Below, piece after piece: positions 44,801-53,865 of a stretch of DNA of 64,000 nucleotides. Each line of letters begins with the position of its first letter. The first letter of the stretch is position 1. The DNA lies in assembly GCF_003332825.1 (NCBI RefSeq), contig NZ_QIRF01000002.1:1-64000 (forward strand), in the 5' to 3' direction. This DNA comes from Dyella sp. C9 (lineage in GTDB: Bacteria; Pseudomonadota; Gammaproteobacteria; Xanthomonadales; Rhodanobacteraceae). A model generated the notes under the pieces. That model was given only the letters and a program-made list of their open reading frames with translations, made no database searches and was not told the DNA's origin. A program made the translations under genes and the position numbers.

Positions 44801-47800
44801 AGGCCGCCGGGCGTCGCTGCGGCGGTTTCGTTGCCGGCGGCTTCGGACAGCGCCTCGTCGAGCGAGGCGCCAAGCGCCTGCTCGCGCTCGCCGTCCTGGC
44901 TGGCCGGGGCAACGGCCTCGGCCAGGTCTTCTGCGTGCGGCTCGAACAACACGTGTGCGACCTGCGGCTCGGGCTGCGCATCGCGCAGTTCGGTGAGCTG
45001 CTGGATCAGGTGGTCGAGATCGGGCAACTTCGGCGACGGTGCGTCGAACTGGCCCATCACGTAATCGACTGCATCGGCGCTCTGGCTGAGCAGATGCACG
45101 CCTTCGGCCGACAGCGGCAGGCCCACGGCGCGCAGCCGCTTGAGCAGGCTCTCCAGCGGCGACAGCAACTGGGTCAGCAACGGGATGTCGACCATCGCAA
45201 TGGCCCCATGCAGCGTGTGCACGGCGCGCAGCAGGCTGTCGTCGACGCGCAGTTCGCCGTCGACGCGATTGATCGCGGTGCGGATGGTGGCCAGGTACTG
45301 GGCCACTTCGCTGCGCAGGATCTCCAGCAGCACCGGGTCGATCGGCGGCATGACCGGCGCTTCGATCACCTCGTCGGCCGGCGCATCAGGCGCGCTGGGC
45401 GTGGCTTCGATTTCGGCCAGGCTGGCCGCAGGGATCGATGCGGCAGCGACGTCCACGCGCGGCACGCGGCGACGCACGACTCGGCGAACCGTCTCGGTCG
45501 CGGCGGGAGCCACGTCGCTCAGGCGTGCGCTTTCCTGACCAGCGGCAAGCCGCTCGGCGGTATCCATGATCGCCATGACAGGCGCGGTTACCGCACCATC
45601 GCCGGTCAGCGCGGCGCGCAGCTGCGGCAGCGCATCGATCGCGGCGACCACCAGCTCGCGCACGCCCTCGTGGGGCGCGATCGACTGGTCGAGCACGCGG
45701 TTGAGCATGTTCTCCACCTTCCAGGAGAACTCGCCCAGCAGGCTCGCGCCGACCAGGCGGCCGGATCCCTTCAGGGTGTGGAAGGAGCGGCGGATCGGCG
45801 TGAGAGCGTCCAGCTGCAACGGATCGGCCAGCCAGGTCTGGCGGGCGGCGTGCAGGTTGTCGATCTCCTCCTGCATCTCCTCCAGGAAGATGTCGCGGAT
45901 GTCGTCATCGATGCCGGCCGTGCTGCTCTGGAAGCTGGCGTCGGGCGTGCTGCCGGCCACCGGCACCTGCTCGAACACTTCTTCCTCGATCTCGATCCAA
46001 TCGGCGTCGGAACCGTCGCCCTGCACCGGCTCCTGTGGCGTGACATGCACGGTGTCGGCAAGGCGCAGGCCGGTGATCTCCTGCGCTTCCGGCTGCGGCG
46101 TCTCGCTGCTGCCGACGATCAGGCCGGACAGGTCGTCGCCCGGAGCCACGCTGACGCTCTCGTTGAGCTCCGGCTGGCTGGCGAGCGCGGCGGCCAGGGC
46201 GGCATCGGCCACCTTGGCGATATGCGCAGGGGCTTCGTCAAGCTCGTCCGCCTCGACCACCCGCGCGGCCGGCGGCGGCCAGTAACCCAGCGTGCTGAGG
46301 CTGTGTTCGGCGACGTCGAGAATGTGTTCCAGGCCACCGCGGTGCTCGCGCGCGGCCTCGAGGTAGTACTCCAATGCGGCCAGCGCATCGGCGAGATGAT
46401 CCATCTGCACGCTGCTGGGCACGCGACGGTCCGCCAGCAACTCGTTGCCCACGAAGCGGCCTATGCCCTCGGCCAGTTCGGCCGGGCGCGGCGCCGACAG
46501 CATGCGCATGGCACCGGCGACCTCGTCCATCAGCGCACTGACGTCGGCCAGCTGCTGCGGCTGCCAGCCCGATTCGACGTAGGCAACGATGGCTTCCTTC
46601 ACCTTGCCGGTGTTAGCCGTCGCCTCGTGCATCAGCGTGGCCAGGATGTGGCGAGCCTCACTGCGCGGCAGCATGCTGGTCGCGCTTTCGACAGGCATTT
46701 CCTCGTCGGCGCCGAGGCTGTCGATGTGATCGTCCAGCGAGGCTTCCACGTAGAGCAACGCGCCGGCCACGTCGAGCAGCAGCTCTTCGTCCGGTGCGCG
46801 CACGCGACTGGCGATCTCTTCCAGCACGCGGCGCTGTTCGTTGACCACGCGGCGTGGCACGCCGAGCGCGAGCATGCCCAGGGTGTCACCGACGCGCTCG
46901 AGCACTTCGGTCTGGCTGGCCAGCTGGGCCGGATCGGCGTCGGTCTGGCGCAGGAACAGGTCCAGCGACTCCTTCACGCGGAGCAGGTCGTCCTTCAAGG
47001 CCTTCGCCACGGAGTCCAGCAGGGCACGGTTGTGACCGGCCATGGAGCCGCGCGCGTGTTCGATCTCGCTGGCTTCGGGCAGCAGCGCATCAAGGGCGTA
47101 GGTCTGCCGCAGCAGTTCCATGCGCGGGCTGCCCTGGCGGACCTGGCCCACCACGTACAGCAGCTTGCGCGCCAGTTCGTCGGCATCGCCGCCGCGCAGG
47201 CTGGCTTCGCCGTGCTCGACCAGTTGGCGGATGCTGCGATCGACCTTGCCGATCAACTGGCGCACTTCGCCCGACTGGTTCTTCAAGGGGCCCTGCTGCA
47301 TGCCTTCGAGCACGCCCGCAGCGATCCACCACAGGCGACGGCCCGCCACGGTGTGGCAGCGCGCGGTGATCGCGTCCAGGGTCTGGATCATGCCGGCCAG
47401 CTGCTGGTCATTGCCCTGGCCACGGAACCACAGCAAGAGCTGCTGCTGGAAACGCAGTCGCAGCGTGGCCACGTCGTTGCGCAGCCGCTCGGGGCTGACG
47501 TCGTGCAGCACCGCGGGCGCCTGCGGCGGCAGCGCCACGTCGAGATTGGGCGTGAACAGCGCCGACTCGTGCAGGGCCTGCTGGCCACGGCTGGAACGCA
47601 GATCGTTGAGCAGCGGCAGCAGCACCACCGGCACGTCACGATGACCGCCGGACAGGCGCTCGAGATAGTCGGGCAGCTGCATCAGGCCCCGCATCAGCGC
47701 GGCGTAGGCGTCCTCGCGATTGGCGACATGGTCTTCCAGCAGCGAGATGGCCAGCGTCTCCATCTCTTCGGTAACCATGGCCGCGCCGTACAGCTCGACC

Positions 47801-47976
47801 ATGCGCAGGGTGCCCTGCACCTGGTGCAGGCTGTCCGCGCAGGAGCGCATGGCATCCCGGTTGCCCGGGTTGTCGACGTAGGACTCCAATGCCTCGCGGG
47901 CAAGGGCGAGCGTCTCGTCGAGCTCGGGCTTGACCCACTGCAGGGTGGTGAAATCGATGTGGTCTTGAAGTCTCAT
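41890..47976 (-). CDS. chpA: ChpA, multi-phosphotransfer hybrid histidine kinase of the Pil-Chp system
   Basis: 2028-residue CheA-type kinase controlling twitching. Canonical Hpt histidines are His51 (LHQVQGTLRMV), His733 (FHTLKGSGRLVG), His920 (VHTLHGAIAMVD) and His1285 (LHTLKGGARIAG). Degenerate Hpt-like sites lie near 208 and 484, the latter with Asp for His. An acidic linker (about 1000-1230) precedes the dimerisation/ATPase core (HMLRNAVAHGIE at 1603-1614, DDGRGLD at 1647, GRGVGMDVV at 1698), the CheW domain (about 1735-1885) and a C-terminal receiver with Asp1951 (LLDIEMPRMDG). ATG at 47976 follows GAGAGGGG. Confidence 0.95.
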   Translation of the reverse strand: MRLQDHIDFTTLQWVKPELDETLALAREALESYVDNPGNRDAMRSCADSLHQVQGTLRMVELYGAAMVTEEMETLAISLLEDHVANREDAYAALMRGLMQLPDYLERLSGGHRDVPVVLLPLLNDLRSSRGQQALHESALFTPNLDVALPPQAPAVLHDVSPERLRNDVATLRLRFQQQLLLWFRGQGNDQQLAGMIQTLDAITARCHTVAGRRLWWIAAGVLEGMQQGPLKNQSGEVRQLIGKVDRSIRQLVEHGEASLRGGDADELARKLLYVVGQVRQGSPRMELLRQTYALDALLPEASEIEHARGSMAGHNRALLDSVAKALKDDLLRVKESLDLFLRQTDADPAQLASQTEVLERVGDTLGMLALGVPRRVVNEQRRVLEEIASRVRAPDEELLLDVAGALLYVEASLDDHIDSLGADEEMPVESATSMLPRSEARHILATLMHEATANTGKVKEAIVAYVESGWQPQQLADVSALMDEVAGAMRMLSAPRPAELAEGIGRFVGNELLADRRVPSSVQMDHLADALAALEYYLEAAREHRGGLEHILDVAEHSLSTLGYWPPPAARVVEADELDEAPAHIAKVADAALAAALASQPELNESVSVAPGDDLSGLIVGSSETPQPEAQEITGLRLADTVHVTPQEPVQGDGSDADWIEIEEEVFEQVPVAGSTPDASFQSSTAGIDDDIRDIFLEEMQEEIDNLHAARQTWLADPLQLDALTPIRRSFHTLKGSGRLVGASLLGEFSWKVENMLNRVLDQSIAPHEGVRELVVAAIDALPQLRAALTGDGAVTAPVMAIMDTAERLAAGQESARLSDVAPAATETVRRVVRRRVPRVDVAAASIPAASLAEIEATPSAPDAPADEVIEAPVMPPIDPVLLEILRSEVAQYLATIRTAINRVDGELRVDDSLLRAVHTLHGAIAMVDIPLLTQLLSPLESLLKRLRAVGLPLSAEGVHLLSQSADAVDYVMGQFDAPSPKLPDLDHLIQQLTELRDAQPEPQVAHVLFEPHAEDLAEAVAPASQDGEREQALGASLDEALSEAAGNETAAATPGGLGDVGMDDYADELLAALGEFDLDAHLPSGEQLQEASTASGPAASELTEVDDFAAAYADLLDEAEAFDAEAGEAAPVESSVVHEITVDEPAATEPLVALDEPLLDDEHVAADEPSVAEAVAEPQETLEEPVVHEPALTVAEQAAEETIEAAATEAPVETTTATVQEPPAEAEVTDELYVPTSEIDPDLLEIFVEEAREILDHSDGVLAQWRGEPSAVEHVAELQRDLHTLKGGARIAGMVPVGDLTHAIETALEKPLHAESAQVASLIAALEAGFDTLHGLVQRIAQGQPVAYPQAMINRFIAMAGGVEAEAPAGAAKPIEAAAPPSATVVPFPERVKLPELLPEEREEASSASQEQIRVRAELLDTLVNHAGEVAIYRSRLEQQVAGYRFNLVELDQTVQRLRSQLRMLEIETEAQIIARFQREHREAGIAAFDPLELDRFSQLQQYSRALAESVSDLVSIQGMLDELTRQAETLLIQQSRVSSELQEGLLRTRMLPFDVMVPNLRRTLRQSAQEEGKNAQLYVEGAHGEMDRNLLDRIKAPFEHMLRNAVAHGIESPADRRKAGKPAEGSVRIRVTREATEVVVRVTDDGRGLDREAIRKRGIERGLVRADARLSDDQVLALITQPGFSTASTVTQLAGRGVGMDVVANEIKQLGGALSIESRAGEGTTFVLRLPFTLAVTQAILVRIGESAFAIPMTSVQGVARISPAELAERLAESEPTFAYGGEDYSIHDLSELLGIAASHAGDEEQVPLLLTRSGDLRAAIRIDAVIGSREIVVKSVGPQISSVPGILGATIMGDGSVLIILDLAPLVRHGVARRQQRLEEGLSAVPTPVAEEPRVRPLVMVVDDSITMRKVTGRVLERHEYEVSTAKDGVDALEKLHERVPDLMLLDIEMPRMDGYELATAMKADPRLREVPIIMITSRTGDKHRQRAFDIGVDRYLGKPYQEAELLTQIGEVLEQRALESLNG

Positions 47977-48050
47977 GCGCCCCTCTCAGCGGCCACGTAA
48001 CGGTTTGTCACGCAACCGTCGAGGTTGCCCCCTGTGAAAATCGTTTTGTG

Positions 48051-50081
48051 TCAGCCCGGCAGCTTGAAGTGGGCCACCGAACGCCGCAGGTCACTCGCCA
48101 GCTGGGCCAGGTAACCGATCGAGTCGGCCGTCTGGCTTGCGCCCTGCGAAGTCTGCGAGGTGATTTCCTGGATCGCGTTCATCGACACCGAGATGTCAGT
48201 CGCCGCGGTGGACTGCTGACGTGCCTGGGTGGAGATGTTCTGAATCAGCGCGGAAAGGTCGTGCGACACGCGCTCGATGTCCCCCAGTGCGCTACCCGCG
48301 TCCTCCGCGAGGCGTGCACCGGCCACCACTTCGGCGGTGGTCTGTTCCATCGAGTTCACCGCTTCGTTGGTGTCGGACTGAATGGTCTGCACCAGCGTTT
48401 CGATTCGCTTGGTCGCGCTCGCGGAGCGTTCCGCGAGGCGCTGCACTTCGTCCGCCACCACCGCGAAGCCTCGACCCGCCTCACCGGCCGAGGCCGCCTG
48501 GATGGCCGCGTTCAAGGCGAGGATGTTGGTCTGCTCGGCAATGTCGTTGATCAGTTCCACGATGGAGCCGATTTCCTGCGAGGACTCACCCAGGCGCTTG
48601 ATACGCTTTGAGGTTTCCTGGATCTGGTCGCGGATCGAGTCCATGCCGGAGATCGTCTCGCGCACCACTTCGGCGCCGCGGGAGGCGATCTTCACCGAGC
48701 GCTCGGCCACGTCGGCCGACTCGGCGGAGTCCTTGGACACGGTATCCATCAGGCTCGCGATCTGGTTGATCGCGGTGGTCGCCGTGCTGATCCGCTGCGC
48801 CTGGTGCTGGGCCGACTCGGCCAGCTGGCGGGCGGTGGTCTGGGTTTCCTGGGCCGAGGACGACACCTGCTCGGAGGTCTCGTTGATGGTGGTCACCAGG
48901 GTGCGCAGCTCGTCGATGGCGTAGTTCACCGAGTCGGCGATGGCGCCCGTGATGTCCTCGGTCACCGTGGTCTTGACGGTCAGGTCACCTTCGGCGAGCG
49001 AACCCATTTCATCCAGCAGGCGCATGATCGCCTCCTGGTTGCGCTGGTTGAGCTCGGTCGACTCCTGGAAGCGGCGGCGTTGGTCGGCGATCAGCTGGAC
49101 CACCAGCACGATCAGGAAGGCTGCCGCACCGATGGCACCCAGCACGCCCCACCACAGGTTCGGGAACAGGCGGCGGGTCGGCAGCTTGCCGATCTGGTCG
49201 GCCAGCTCGTTCGCGCGCAGCAGCACGTTCTGCGAGTCCAGTGAGGCCTGGTTGCCGGCGCGCTTCACGTCGCTGAGATTGCCTGCGGCGCCGACCAGCT
49301 TGCCGACCGGGTCCTGCAGGTTGTCCCACTGCGACTGCATGTCTGTGAGGATCTTGCGCGCGTTGGCATCGGCCATCGGGCGCACGCCCACTTCGGTATT
49401 GCCTTCGAGCAGGCCCTTGAGCACCGAGCCGTACAACTGGCCGTCGCGGGCCAGGCCGTCGGCGGCAGGCTGGGAGGCTTCGCCACCCTGCAGCACTTCC
49501 TGCACTCGGCGGATCATGCGGTCGGCCAGCAGCATCTGGCGCGCGGAGGTATAGGTCTGTTCCGCACTGCCGCCGCGCTGCTGCAGGATGTTCACCACCT
49601 GCTCCATGCTCGAGTTGAGCACGGGGAGGTCGCGCGACAGGGTCGCGGCGCGCTGGGCCGAGTCGACCACCAGCGCCTTGTTCGAAAGGATCTTGCCGAT
49701 GTCGGCGTCGAGCTGGCCCCATGCATTGGTCAGCGCGGCGACGGCACGGCCGGCGGGCGTTGCGTTGTTGTCGGCATAGGGCCGCATGCCTTCCTTCTCG
49801 TCGCCCTTGTTCAGGCGCTGGACGGCCGAGTCGATGGCGTTGCGGTTGGTTTCCAGCTCCTTGAAGGAGTCGACGTTACCGTCGGCCGCCTCCAGTGCGT
49901 ACTTCGCGGTCTGCTGCGAAAGCACCTGGATCTGGGTGGTCTGGGCCACCGCCTTGCTGTCTTCGCCGCCCCGCACCGTGAGCATGGCGAAGTCGACACC
50001 TGTGAAACCGAACGCGATGACCAGTGCAATGATGAGGCCTGTATAGCCCCGCTCCTTGCCTACGCCCCCTGTAGTGCTCAT
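48051..50081 (-). CDS. pilJ: PilJ, methyl-accepting chemoreceptor of the Pil-Chp system
   Basis: 676-residue inner-membrane receptor with two helices (about 15-38 and 310-335) flanking a periplasmic PilJ domain. The signalling tip is intact ([36 protein letters not shown]). It is proposed to sense pilin subunits or surface contact and to drive ChpA. ATG at 50081 follows GAGGTG at ideal spacing; a GTG three codons earlier is also in frame. Lies between pilI and chpA. Confidence 0.94.
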   Translation of the reverse strand: MSTTGGVGKERGYTGLIIALVIAFGFTGVDFAMLTVRGGEDSKAVAQTTQIQVLSQQTAKYALEAADGNVDSFKELETNRNAIDSAVQRLNKGDEKEGMRPYADNNATPAGRAVAALTNAWGQLDADIGKILSNKALVVDSAQRAATLSRDLPVLNSSMEQVVNILQQRGGSAEQTYTSARQMLLADRMIRRVQEVLQGGEASQPAADGLARDGQLYGSVLKGLLEGNTEVGVRPMADANARKILTDMQSQWDNLQDPVGKLVGAAGNLSDVKRAGNQASLDSQNVLLRANELADQIGKLPTRRLFPNLWWGVLGAIGAAAFLIVLVVQLIADQRRRFQESTELNQRNQEAIMRLLDEMGSLAEGDLTVKTTVTEDITGAIADSVNYAIDELRTLVTTINETSEQVSSSAQETQTTARQLAESAQHQAQRISTATTAINQIASLMDTVSKDSAESADVAERSVKIASRGAEVVRETISGMDSIRDQIQETSKRIKRLGESSQEIGSIVELINDIAEQTNILALNAAIQAASAGEAGRGFAVVADEVQRLAERSASATKRIETLVQTIQSDTNEAVNSMEQTTAEVVAGARLAEDAGSALGDIERVSHDLSALIQNISTQARQQSTAATDISVSMNAIQEITSQTSQGASQTADSIGYLAQLASDLRRSVAHFKLPG

Positions 50082-50193
50082 TTCGCTCACCTCGCCCGTC
50101 TACGTCTCGCCGCCCTATGCCGGCGAAAGCGTCGGAACATCGCCCTGATTCCGGCCTCGAAAGGCGCCGGTCCTACTTGTCCAATCTTGTCCG

Positions 50194-50736
50194 TCAGGCC
50201 GCGGCCTGGCGGAAGTCCGGCGCACGCACCAGCTTGCCCATGCTGAACACCGCCAGCCGGGGCTCACCCACGCGTTCACCCACAAATCGTGCCAGCCGCG
50301 GATCGTCTTCCTGTTCCGCGTTGCGGCGCTGCTCGGTGTCCACGGTACGCTGGCCGAACACCTCGTCGACCATCAGCGCGACGCTGCCGCCACCCTGGCG
50401 CACCACCAGCAGGCGGGTGCGCTCGGTGTGCTGGGTACGTTCGCCGAACAGGAAGCGGGCCAGGTCGATCACCGGCACCAGGTTGCCGCGCACGTTGGCC
50501 ACGCCCAGCAACCAGGCCTGGGTGCCAGGCACGGGGGTCAGCGAGGGCACGGCCAGCAGTTCGCTGATCTCGTCAATGCCGCTGACGAACAGGCGGCTGC
50601 CGGCGCGATAGCCGATGCCACGCCAGAGGCCGGGAGCCTCGAGCTTTTCCGGCGTGTCCGAGGCGTGCGCCAGCGACAGTCGTTCGTAACGTGCCAGTAT
50701 TTCGAAGGGCGAGAACGCTGCGGTCTGGCTCATCAT
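50194..50736 (-). CDS. pilI: PilI, CheW-type adaptor
   Basis: 180-residue CheW-domain protein (FEILARYERLSLAHA, WLLGVANVRGNLVPVIDLARFL, RLLVVRQGGGSVALMVDEVFGQR) linking PilJ to ChpA. It starts at one of two consecutive ATG codons (50736 or 50733) with TGAGG just upstream overlapping the pilH stop. Part of pilG-H-I-J-chpA-B-C. Confidence 0.92.
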   Translation of the reverse strand: MMSQTAAFSPFEILARYERLSLAHASDTPEKLEAPGLWRGIGYRAGSRLFVSGIDEISELLAVPSLTPVPGTQAWLLGVANVRGNLVPVIDLARFLFGERTQHTERTRLLVVRQGGGSVALMVDEVFGQRTVDTEQRRNAEQEDDPRLARFVGERVGEPRLAVFSMGKLVRAPDFRQAAA

Positions 50737-50740
50737 TGCC

Positions 50741-51112
50741 TCAGGCCGCGCTCGGCAGCAGGTCGTTGATGCACGCCAGCAGGTCTTTTTCGTTGACCGG
50801 CTTGGTGATGAAGGCACGCGCACCCTGGCGCAGGCCCCACACGCGGTCGGTCTCCATCGACTTGGTGGTGATCATCACGATCGGAATACTGGACGTCATC
50901 GGGTCACGCGTGAGCGTACGCGTGGCCTGGAAGCCATTCATGCCAGGCATGATGACGTCCATGATGACCAGGTCGGGTTTCAGCGCGCGCACGCGCTCGA
51001 TGCCTTCCTCGGCATTGCCGATGGAATCAACCTGGTAACCCGCGCGCTCGAGCAGCGTGGTGAACACGCGCACGTCGGTCGGCGAGTCGTCGATAATGAG
51101 AATATTGGCCAC
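50741..51112 (-). CDS. pilH: PilH, CheY-type response regulator
   Basis: 123-residue single receiver domain with acidic pocket IIDDS and phospho-acceptor Asp52 (VIMDVIMPGMNG), then ITTKS and lysine in FITKPVNEK. PilH counteracts PilG, favouring retraction through PilT/PilU or acting as a phosphate sink. It starts at GTG 51112 with GAGGGGGGCC upstream, 31 bp after pilG. Confidence 0.92.
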   Translation of the reverse strand: MANILIIDDSPTDVRVFTTLLERAGYQVDSIGNAEEGIERVRALKPDLVIMDVIMPGMNGFQATRTLTRDPMTSSIPIVMITTKSMETDRVWGLRQGARAFITKPVNEKDLLACINDLLPSAA

Positions 51113-51143
51113 AGGCCCCCCTCAGACCCTGTAGTCGCCGGTA

Positions 51144-51545
51144 TTACACCGTGCTGACATGACGATGGATGGCACCAAGCAGCTCGTCTCGGGTGAACGG
51201 CTTGGTCAGGTATTGCTCGGCGCCGACGATGCGGCCGCGGGCCTTGTCGAACAGGCCGTCCTTCGAGCTGAGCATGATGACCGGCGTGCCGCGGAACTGC
51301 GGATTGTTCTTGATCAGCGCGCAGGTCTGATAGCCGTCGAGTCGCGGCATCATGATGTCGACGAAGATGATGGCGGGTTTCTGGTCGGAGATCTTGGCCA
51401 GTGCCTCGAATCCGTCCACCGCCGTAAGCACGTCGCAACCTTCTTTTTTCAGCAAGGTTTCGGCGGTTCGACGAATGGTCTTCGAGTCATCGATAACCAT
51501 GACCTTGAGGCCGGCCAGGCCATTTCCACTTATGTTCAAGTTCAC
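51144..51545 (-). CDS. pilG: PilG, CheY-type response regulator
   Basis: 133-residue receiver domain, Asp63 (IIFVDIMMPRLDG), VIDDSKTIRRTAE and LTKPFTRDEL. PilG drives pilus extension via PilB and, in Pseudomonas, cAMP synthesis through CyaB. It starts at GTG 51545 behind AGGGGGG. First gene of the seven-gene operon, divergent from gshB. Confidence 0.93.
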   Translation of the reverse strand: MNLNISGNGLAGLKVMVIDDSKTIRRTAETLLKKEGCDVLTAVDGFEALAKISDQKPAIIFVDIMMPRLDGYQTCALIKNNPQFRGTPVIMLSSKDGLFDKARGRIVGAEQYLTKPFTRDELLGAIHRHVSTV

Positions 51546-51810
51546 AACACCCCCCTGCGACCCGCCCCAGGCTCAGGTAAATCGTGCAAGTACCGGCCAC
51601 AGGCCGGCTGCCTCTTGTGGAGAAGAAAAACTGGCAAAGTTTCCTACGACGTACGACATCCATTCAGCCGGCAGGCACTCGTGCGTTGCTGTTTACCGCC
51701 TGCCCGACGTGACGTCAAGCTGAAATCTCACGTGAAGCGTCCTACGTCATTGAATTGAGTACCCGTCCCGGGAATCACCTCGATCGTGGGGCCGACCGGG
51801 GCGCCCTGAC

Positions 51811-51835
51811 CATCGCCGTCCCGGGGACGGCGATG
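51811..51835. repeat. Perfect 12-bp inverted repeat upstream of gshB
   Basis: CATCGCCGTCCC and its exact complement GGGACGGCGATG flank a single G. It may be an operator or a hairpin, positioned between the divergent pilG operon and gshB-tonB. Confidence 0.55.
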
Positions 51836-51883
51836 ACCCGGAAAAGGCGTCCGTGGCGGCGACGGACAACATACACTCCCCGT

Positions 51884-51905
51884 CCCCGCCCGGTCCTGGG
51901 CGGGG
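51884..51905 (+). other. Hairpin in the presumed gshB leader
   Basis: An 8-bp stem CCCCGCCC/GGGCGGGG with a 6-nt loop. If TACACT at 51872-51877 is the -10 box, transcription would start at about the first base of this hairpin, giving the mRNA a stable 5' end. Confidence 0.35.
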
Positions 51906-51941
51906 CGCATAGTGAACAGGCTCTACTACCGGAGAATGACG

Positions 51942-52919
51942 ATGACCCTCTCGGTCGCCGTGCTGATGGATCCGATCGGATCGATCAAGATTGCCAAGGA
52001 CACCACCTTCGCCATGCTGCTGGAGGCCCAGCGGCGTGGGCATGCGCTGTTCTACCTCGAACAGGGCGACCTGGCCATCCGCGGCGGCGAAGCCTGGGGG
52101 CGGCTGGCCCCGCTGTCGGTACGGGATGACCCGGCCGGCTGGTATGTGCTGGGGGTGCCCGAGTGGCGCGACCTGGGGGACATCGACGTGCTGCTGATGC
52201 GCAAGGATCCCCCGGTCGACGCCCAGTTCGTCTACGACACCATGGTGGCCGAGCTGGCCGAGCGCAGGGGCGTCACCGTGGTCAACCGGCCCCAGGCCCT
52301 GCGCGACTGCAACGAGAAGCTGTTCGCCATGCACTTCCCGCAATGCATGGCGCCCACCCTGGTGTCCCGCGACGCCGCCGAGCTGCGGGCCTTCGTGGCC
52401 AGCCACGGCGAGGTGGTGCTCAAGCCGCTGGACGGCATGGGCGGGCGCGGCATCTTCCGGGTCAGCGCCGGCGACACCAACCTCAACTCCATGCTGGAGA
52501 CGCTGATCGCCGCGGGTCCGCATGGCGAGCACCGCCAGTTCACCATGGCCCAGAAGTACATCCCCCAGATCACCCAGGGCGACAAGCGCATCCTGGTCAT
52601 CGACGGCGAACCGGTGCCTTATGCCCTGGCCCGCATCCCCCAGGGCAACGAGTTCCGCGGCAACCTGGCCGCCGGCGGCCGCGGCGTGGGCGTGCCGCTG
52701 AGCGAGCGCGATCGCTGGATCGTGTCCCAGGTGGCACCGGAACTGCGCCGGCGCGGCCTGTGGTTCGTGGGCCTGGACGTGATCGGCGACTATCTCACCG
52801 AGATCAACGTCACATCGCCAACCTGTGCCCGCGAACTCGATGCCCAGTTCGGGCTTAATATTGCCGGCCAGTTGTTCGACGTCATCGAACAGAACCGAAC
52901 CGGAACCCGCGCCGCGTGA
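51942..52919 (+). CDS. gshB: Glutathione synthetase
   Basis: ATP-grasp enzyme joining gamma-glutamylcysteine and glycine. 325 residues; N-terminal MTLSVAVLMDPIGSIKIAKDT is characteristic, and ATP-grasp motifs (VLKPLDGMGGRGIF, LVIDGEPVPYALARIP, NEFRGNLAAGG, INVTSPTC) are complete. ATG at 51942 is preferred because GGAG lies 7 bp upstream; ATG at 51936 and GTG at 51912 are also in frame. It overlaps tonB as GTGA. Confidence 0.96.
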   Translation: MTLSVAVLMDPIGSIKIAKDTTFAMLLEAQRRGHALFYLEQGDLAIRGGEAWGRLAPLSVRDDPAGWYVLGVPEWRDLGDIDVLLMRKDPPVDAQFVYDTMVAELAERRGVTVVNRPQALRDCNEKLFAMHFPQCMAPTLVSRDAAELRAFVASHGEVVLKPLDGMGGRGIFRVSAGDTNLNSMLETLIAAGPHGEHRQFTMAQKYIPQITQGDKRILVIDGEPVPYALARIPQGNEFRGNLAAGGRGVGVPLSERDRWIVSQVAPELRRRGLWFVGLDVIGDYLTEINVTSPTCARELDAQFGLNIAGQLFDVIEQNRTGTRAA

Positions 52920-53782
52920 GCCAACCAGCTGTCCGCACCGGCGCCGACATGATCGGCGCCACGATGCTTTTCTCGCTCCTGCTGCACGGCGTGCTGATCC
53001 TCGGCATCGGCTTCAGTTACGTGAAGTCCAGGCCCAGCCTGCCGACGCTGGACGTGACCCTGGTCGACGTGGCCAACCGCGAGGCGCCCGACAAGGCCGA
53101 CTTCCTGGCCCAGGCCAACAACAGCGGCGGCGGCGAAAGCGACAAGGCCGCCCGCCCGTCGCAGCCGGTGTCGGGACTGCTGCCCACGCCCACCCCGGGC
53201 GTCGCACCCCAGCCGGTCCAGGCCAGCGCACCGCGCCCGCAGGAAGCTACGGACGACAAGCTGCTCACCACCACCGGCAACAGCCATTACAGCGTCAGCA
53301 CCGATACCGCCAAGCTGGAGCAGACCCCGCAGGACCTGCCCGAATCGCCCAGCGACGTGAAGCGCCAGCAGGAAATGGCCCAGCTGGCCGCGGAGCGGCG
53401 CAACAGCATCGAGAACTACGCCAAGCGCCCGAAGAAGAAATTCATCTCCTCCAACACCAAGGAATACGCCTATGCCGCCTACATGCGTGGCTGGGTCGAC
53501 CGGGTGGAGCGGGTGGGCAACCTCAATTACCCCAACGAGGCGCGTCGCCGCGGCCTGCACGGGGACGTGCTGATGACGGTGACACTCAACCGCGATGGCT
53601 CGGTGAAGGGCATCGAGGTGGTGCAAAGCTCGGGCCAGCCGCTGCTCGATGCCGCCGCTCAGCGCATCGTGCGGCTGGCCGCGCCGTTCCCGGCGATCCC
53701 CGAGGACAAGGACCGCATCGACGAGCTGAACATCACCCGGACCTGGCAATTCATGCCCAACGACGTGCTGCGCAGCCGCTGA
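52916..53782 (+). CDS. tonB: TonB-family energy transducer
   Basis: 288 residues with one N-terminal membrane helix (about 13-34, MIGATMLFSLLLHGVLILGI) including the conserved His. A Pro/Gln-rich periplasmic linker is followed by a TonB C-terminal domain (about 205-280; NYPNEARRRGLHGDVLMTVTLNRDGSVKGIEVVQSSG). It transmits proton-motive force to TonB receptors such as the two encoded in this window. It starts at GTG overlapping the gshB stop. No exbB/exbD are adjacent. The gshB-tonB-pilG neighbourhood is typical of Xanthomonadales. Confidence 0.93.
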   Translation: MSQPAVRTGADMIGATMLFSLLLHGVLILGIGFSYVKSRPSLPTLDVTLVDVANREAPDKADFLAQANNSGGGESDKAARPSQPVSGLLPTPTPGVAPQPVQASAPRPQEATDDKLLTTTGNSHYSVSTDTAKLEQTPQDLPESPSDVKRQQEMAQLAAERRNSIENYAKRPKKKFISSNTKEYAYAAYMRGWVDRVERVGNLNYPNEARRRGLHGDVLMTVTLNRDGSVKGIEVVQSSGQPLLDAAAQRIVRLAAPFPAIPEDKDRIDELNITRTWQFMPNDVLRSR

Positions 53783-53853
53783 GCGCTGCAGGCGTCGCAC
53801 CCCACGATTTCACGTGGCGGTCACCGCAACACGCACGCTCCGGCCACAGGGCT

Positions 53854-53859
53854 TACAAT
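53854..53859 (+). promoter_or_regulatory. Candidate -10 box (TACAAT) for a leaderless yqgE mRNA
   Basis: TACAAT ends 6 bases before the yqgE ATG at 53866, and the bases between are gcccccc-type with no Shine-Dalgarno. The spacing puts the transcription start on the A of ATG. No strong -35 is seen. Confidence 0.45.
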
Positions 53860-53865
53860 GCCCCC

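Larger units (their letters stand above)
51546..51941. promoter_or_regulatory. Divergent control region pilG / gshB
   Basis: A 396-bp gene-free stretch. It holds a 25-bp palindrome (51811-51835) and a second GC-rich hairpin (51884-51905) just after a TACACT -10-like box (51872-51877) on the gshB side. Near pilG the sequence is less GC-rich (about 51600-51760), where its promoter is expected, but I cannot name convincing boxes. Confidence 0.5.

Noticed and set aside
43528..48000. Very long open frame (about 1490 codons) on the plus strand opposite chpA
   Set aside because: It is a GC-bias shadow: rich in Arg/Gly/His, no ribosome binding site, and antisense to a clear ChpA with full motifs.
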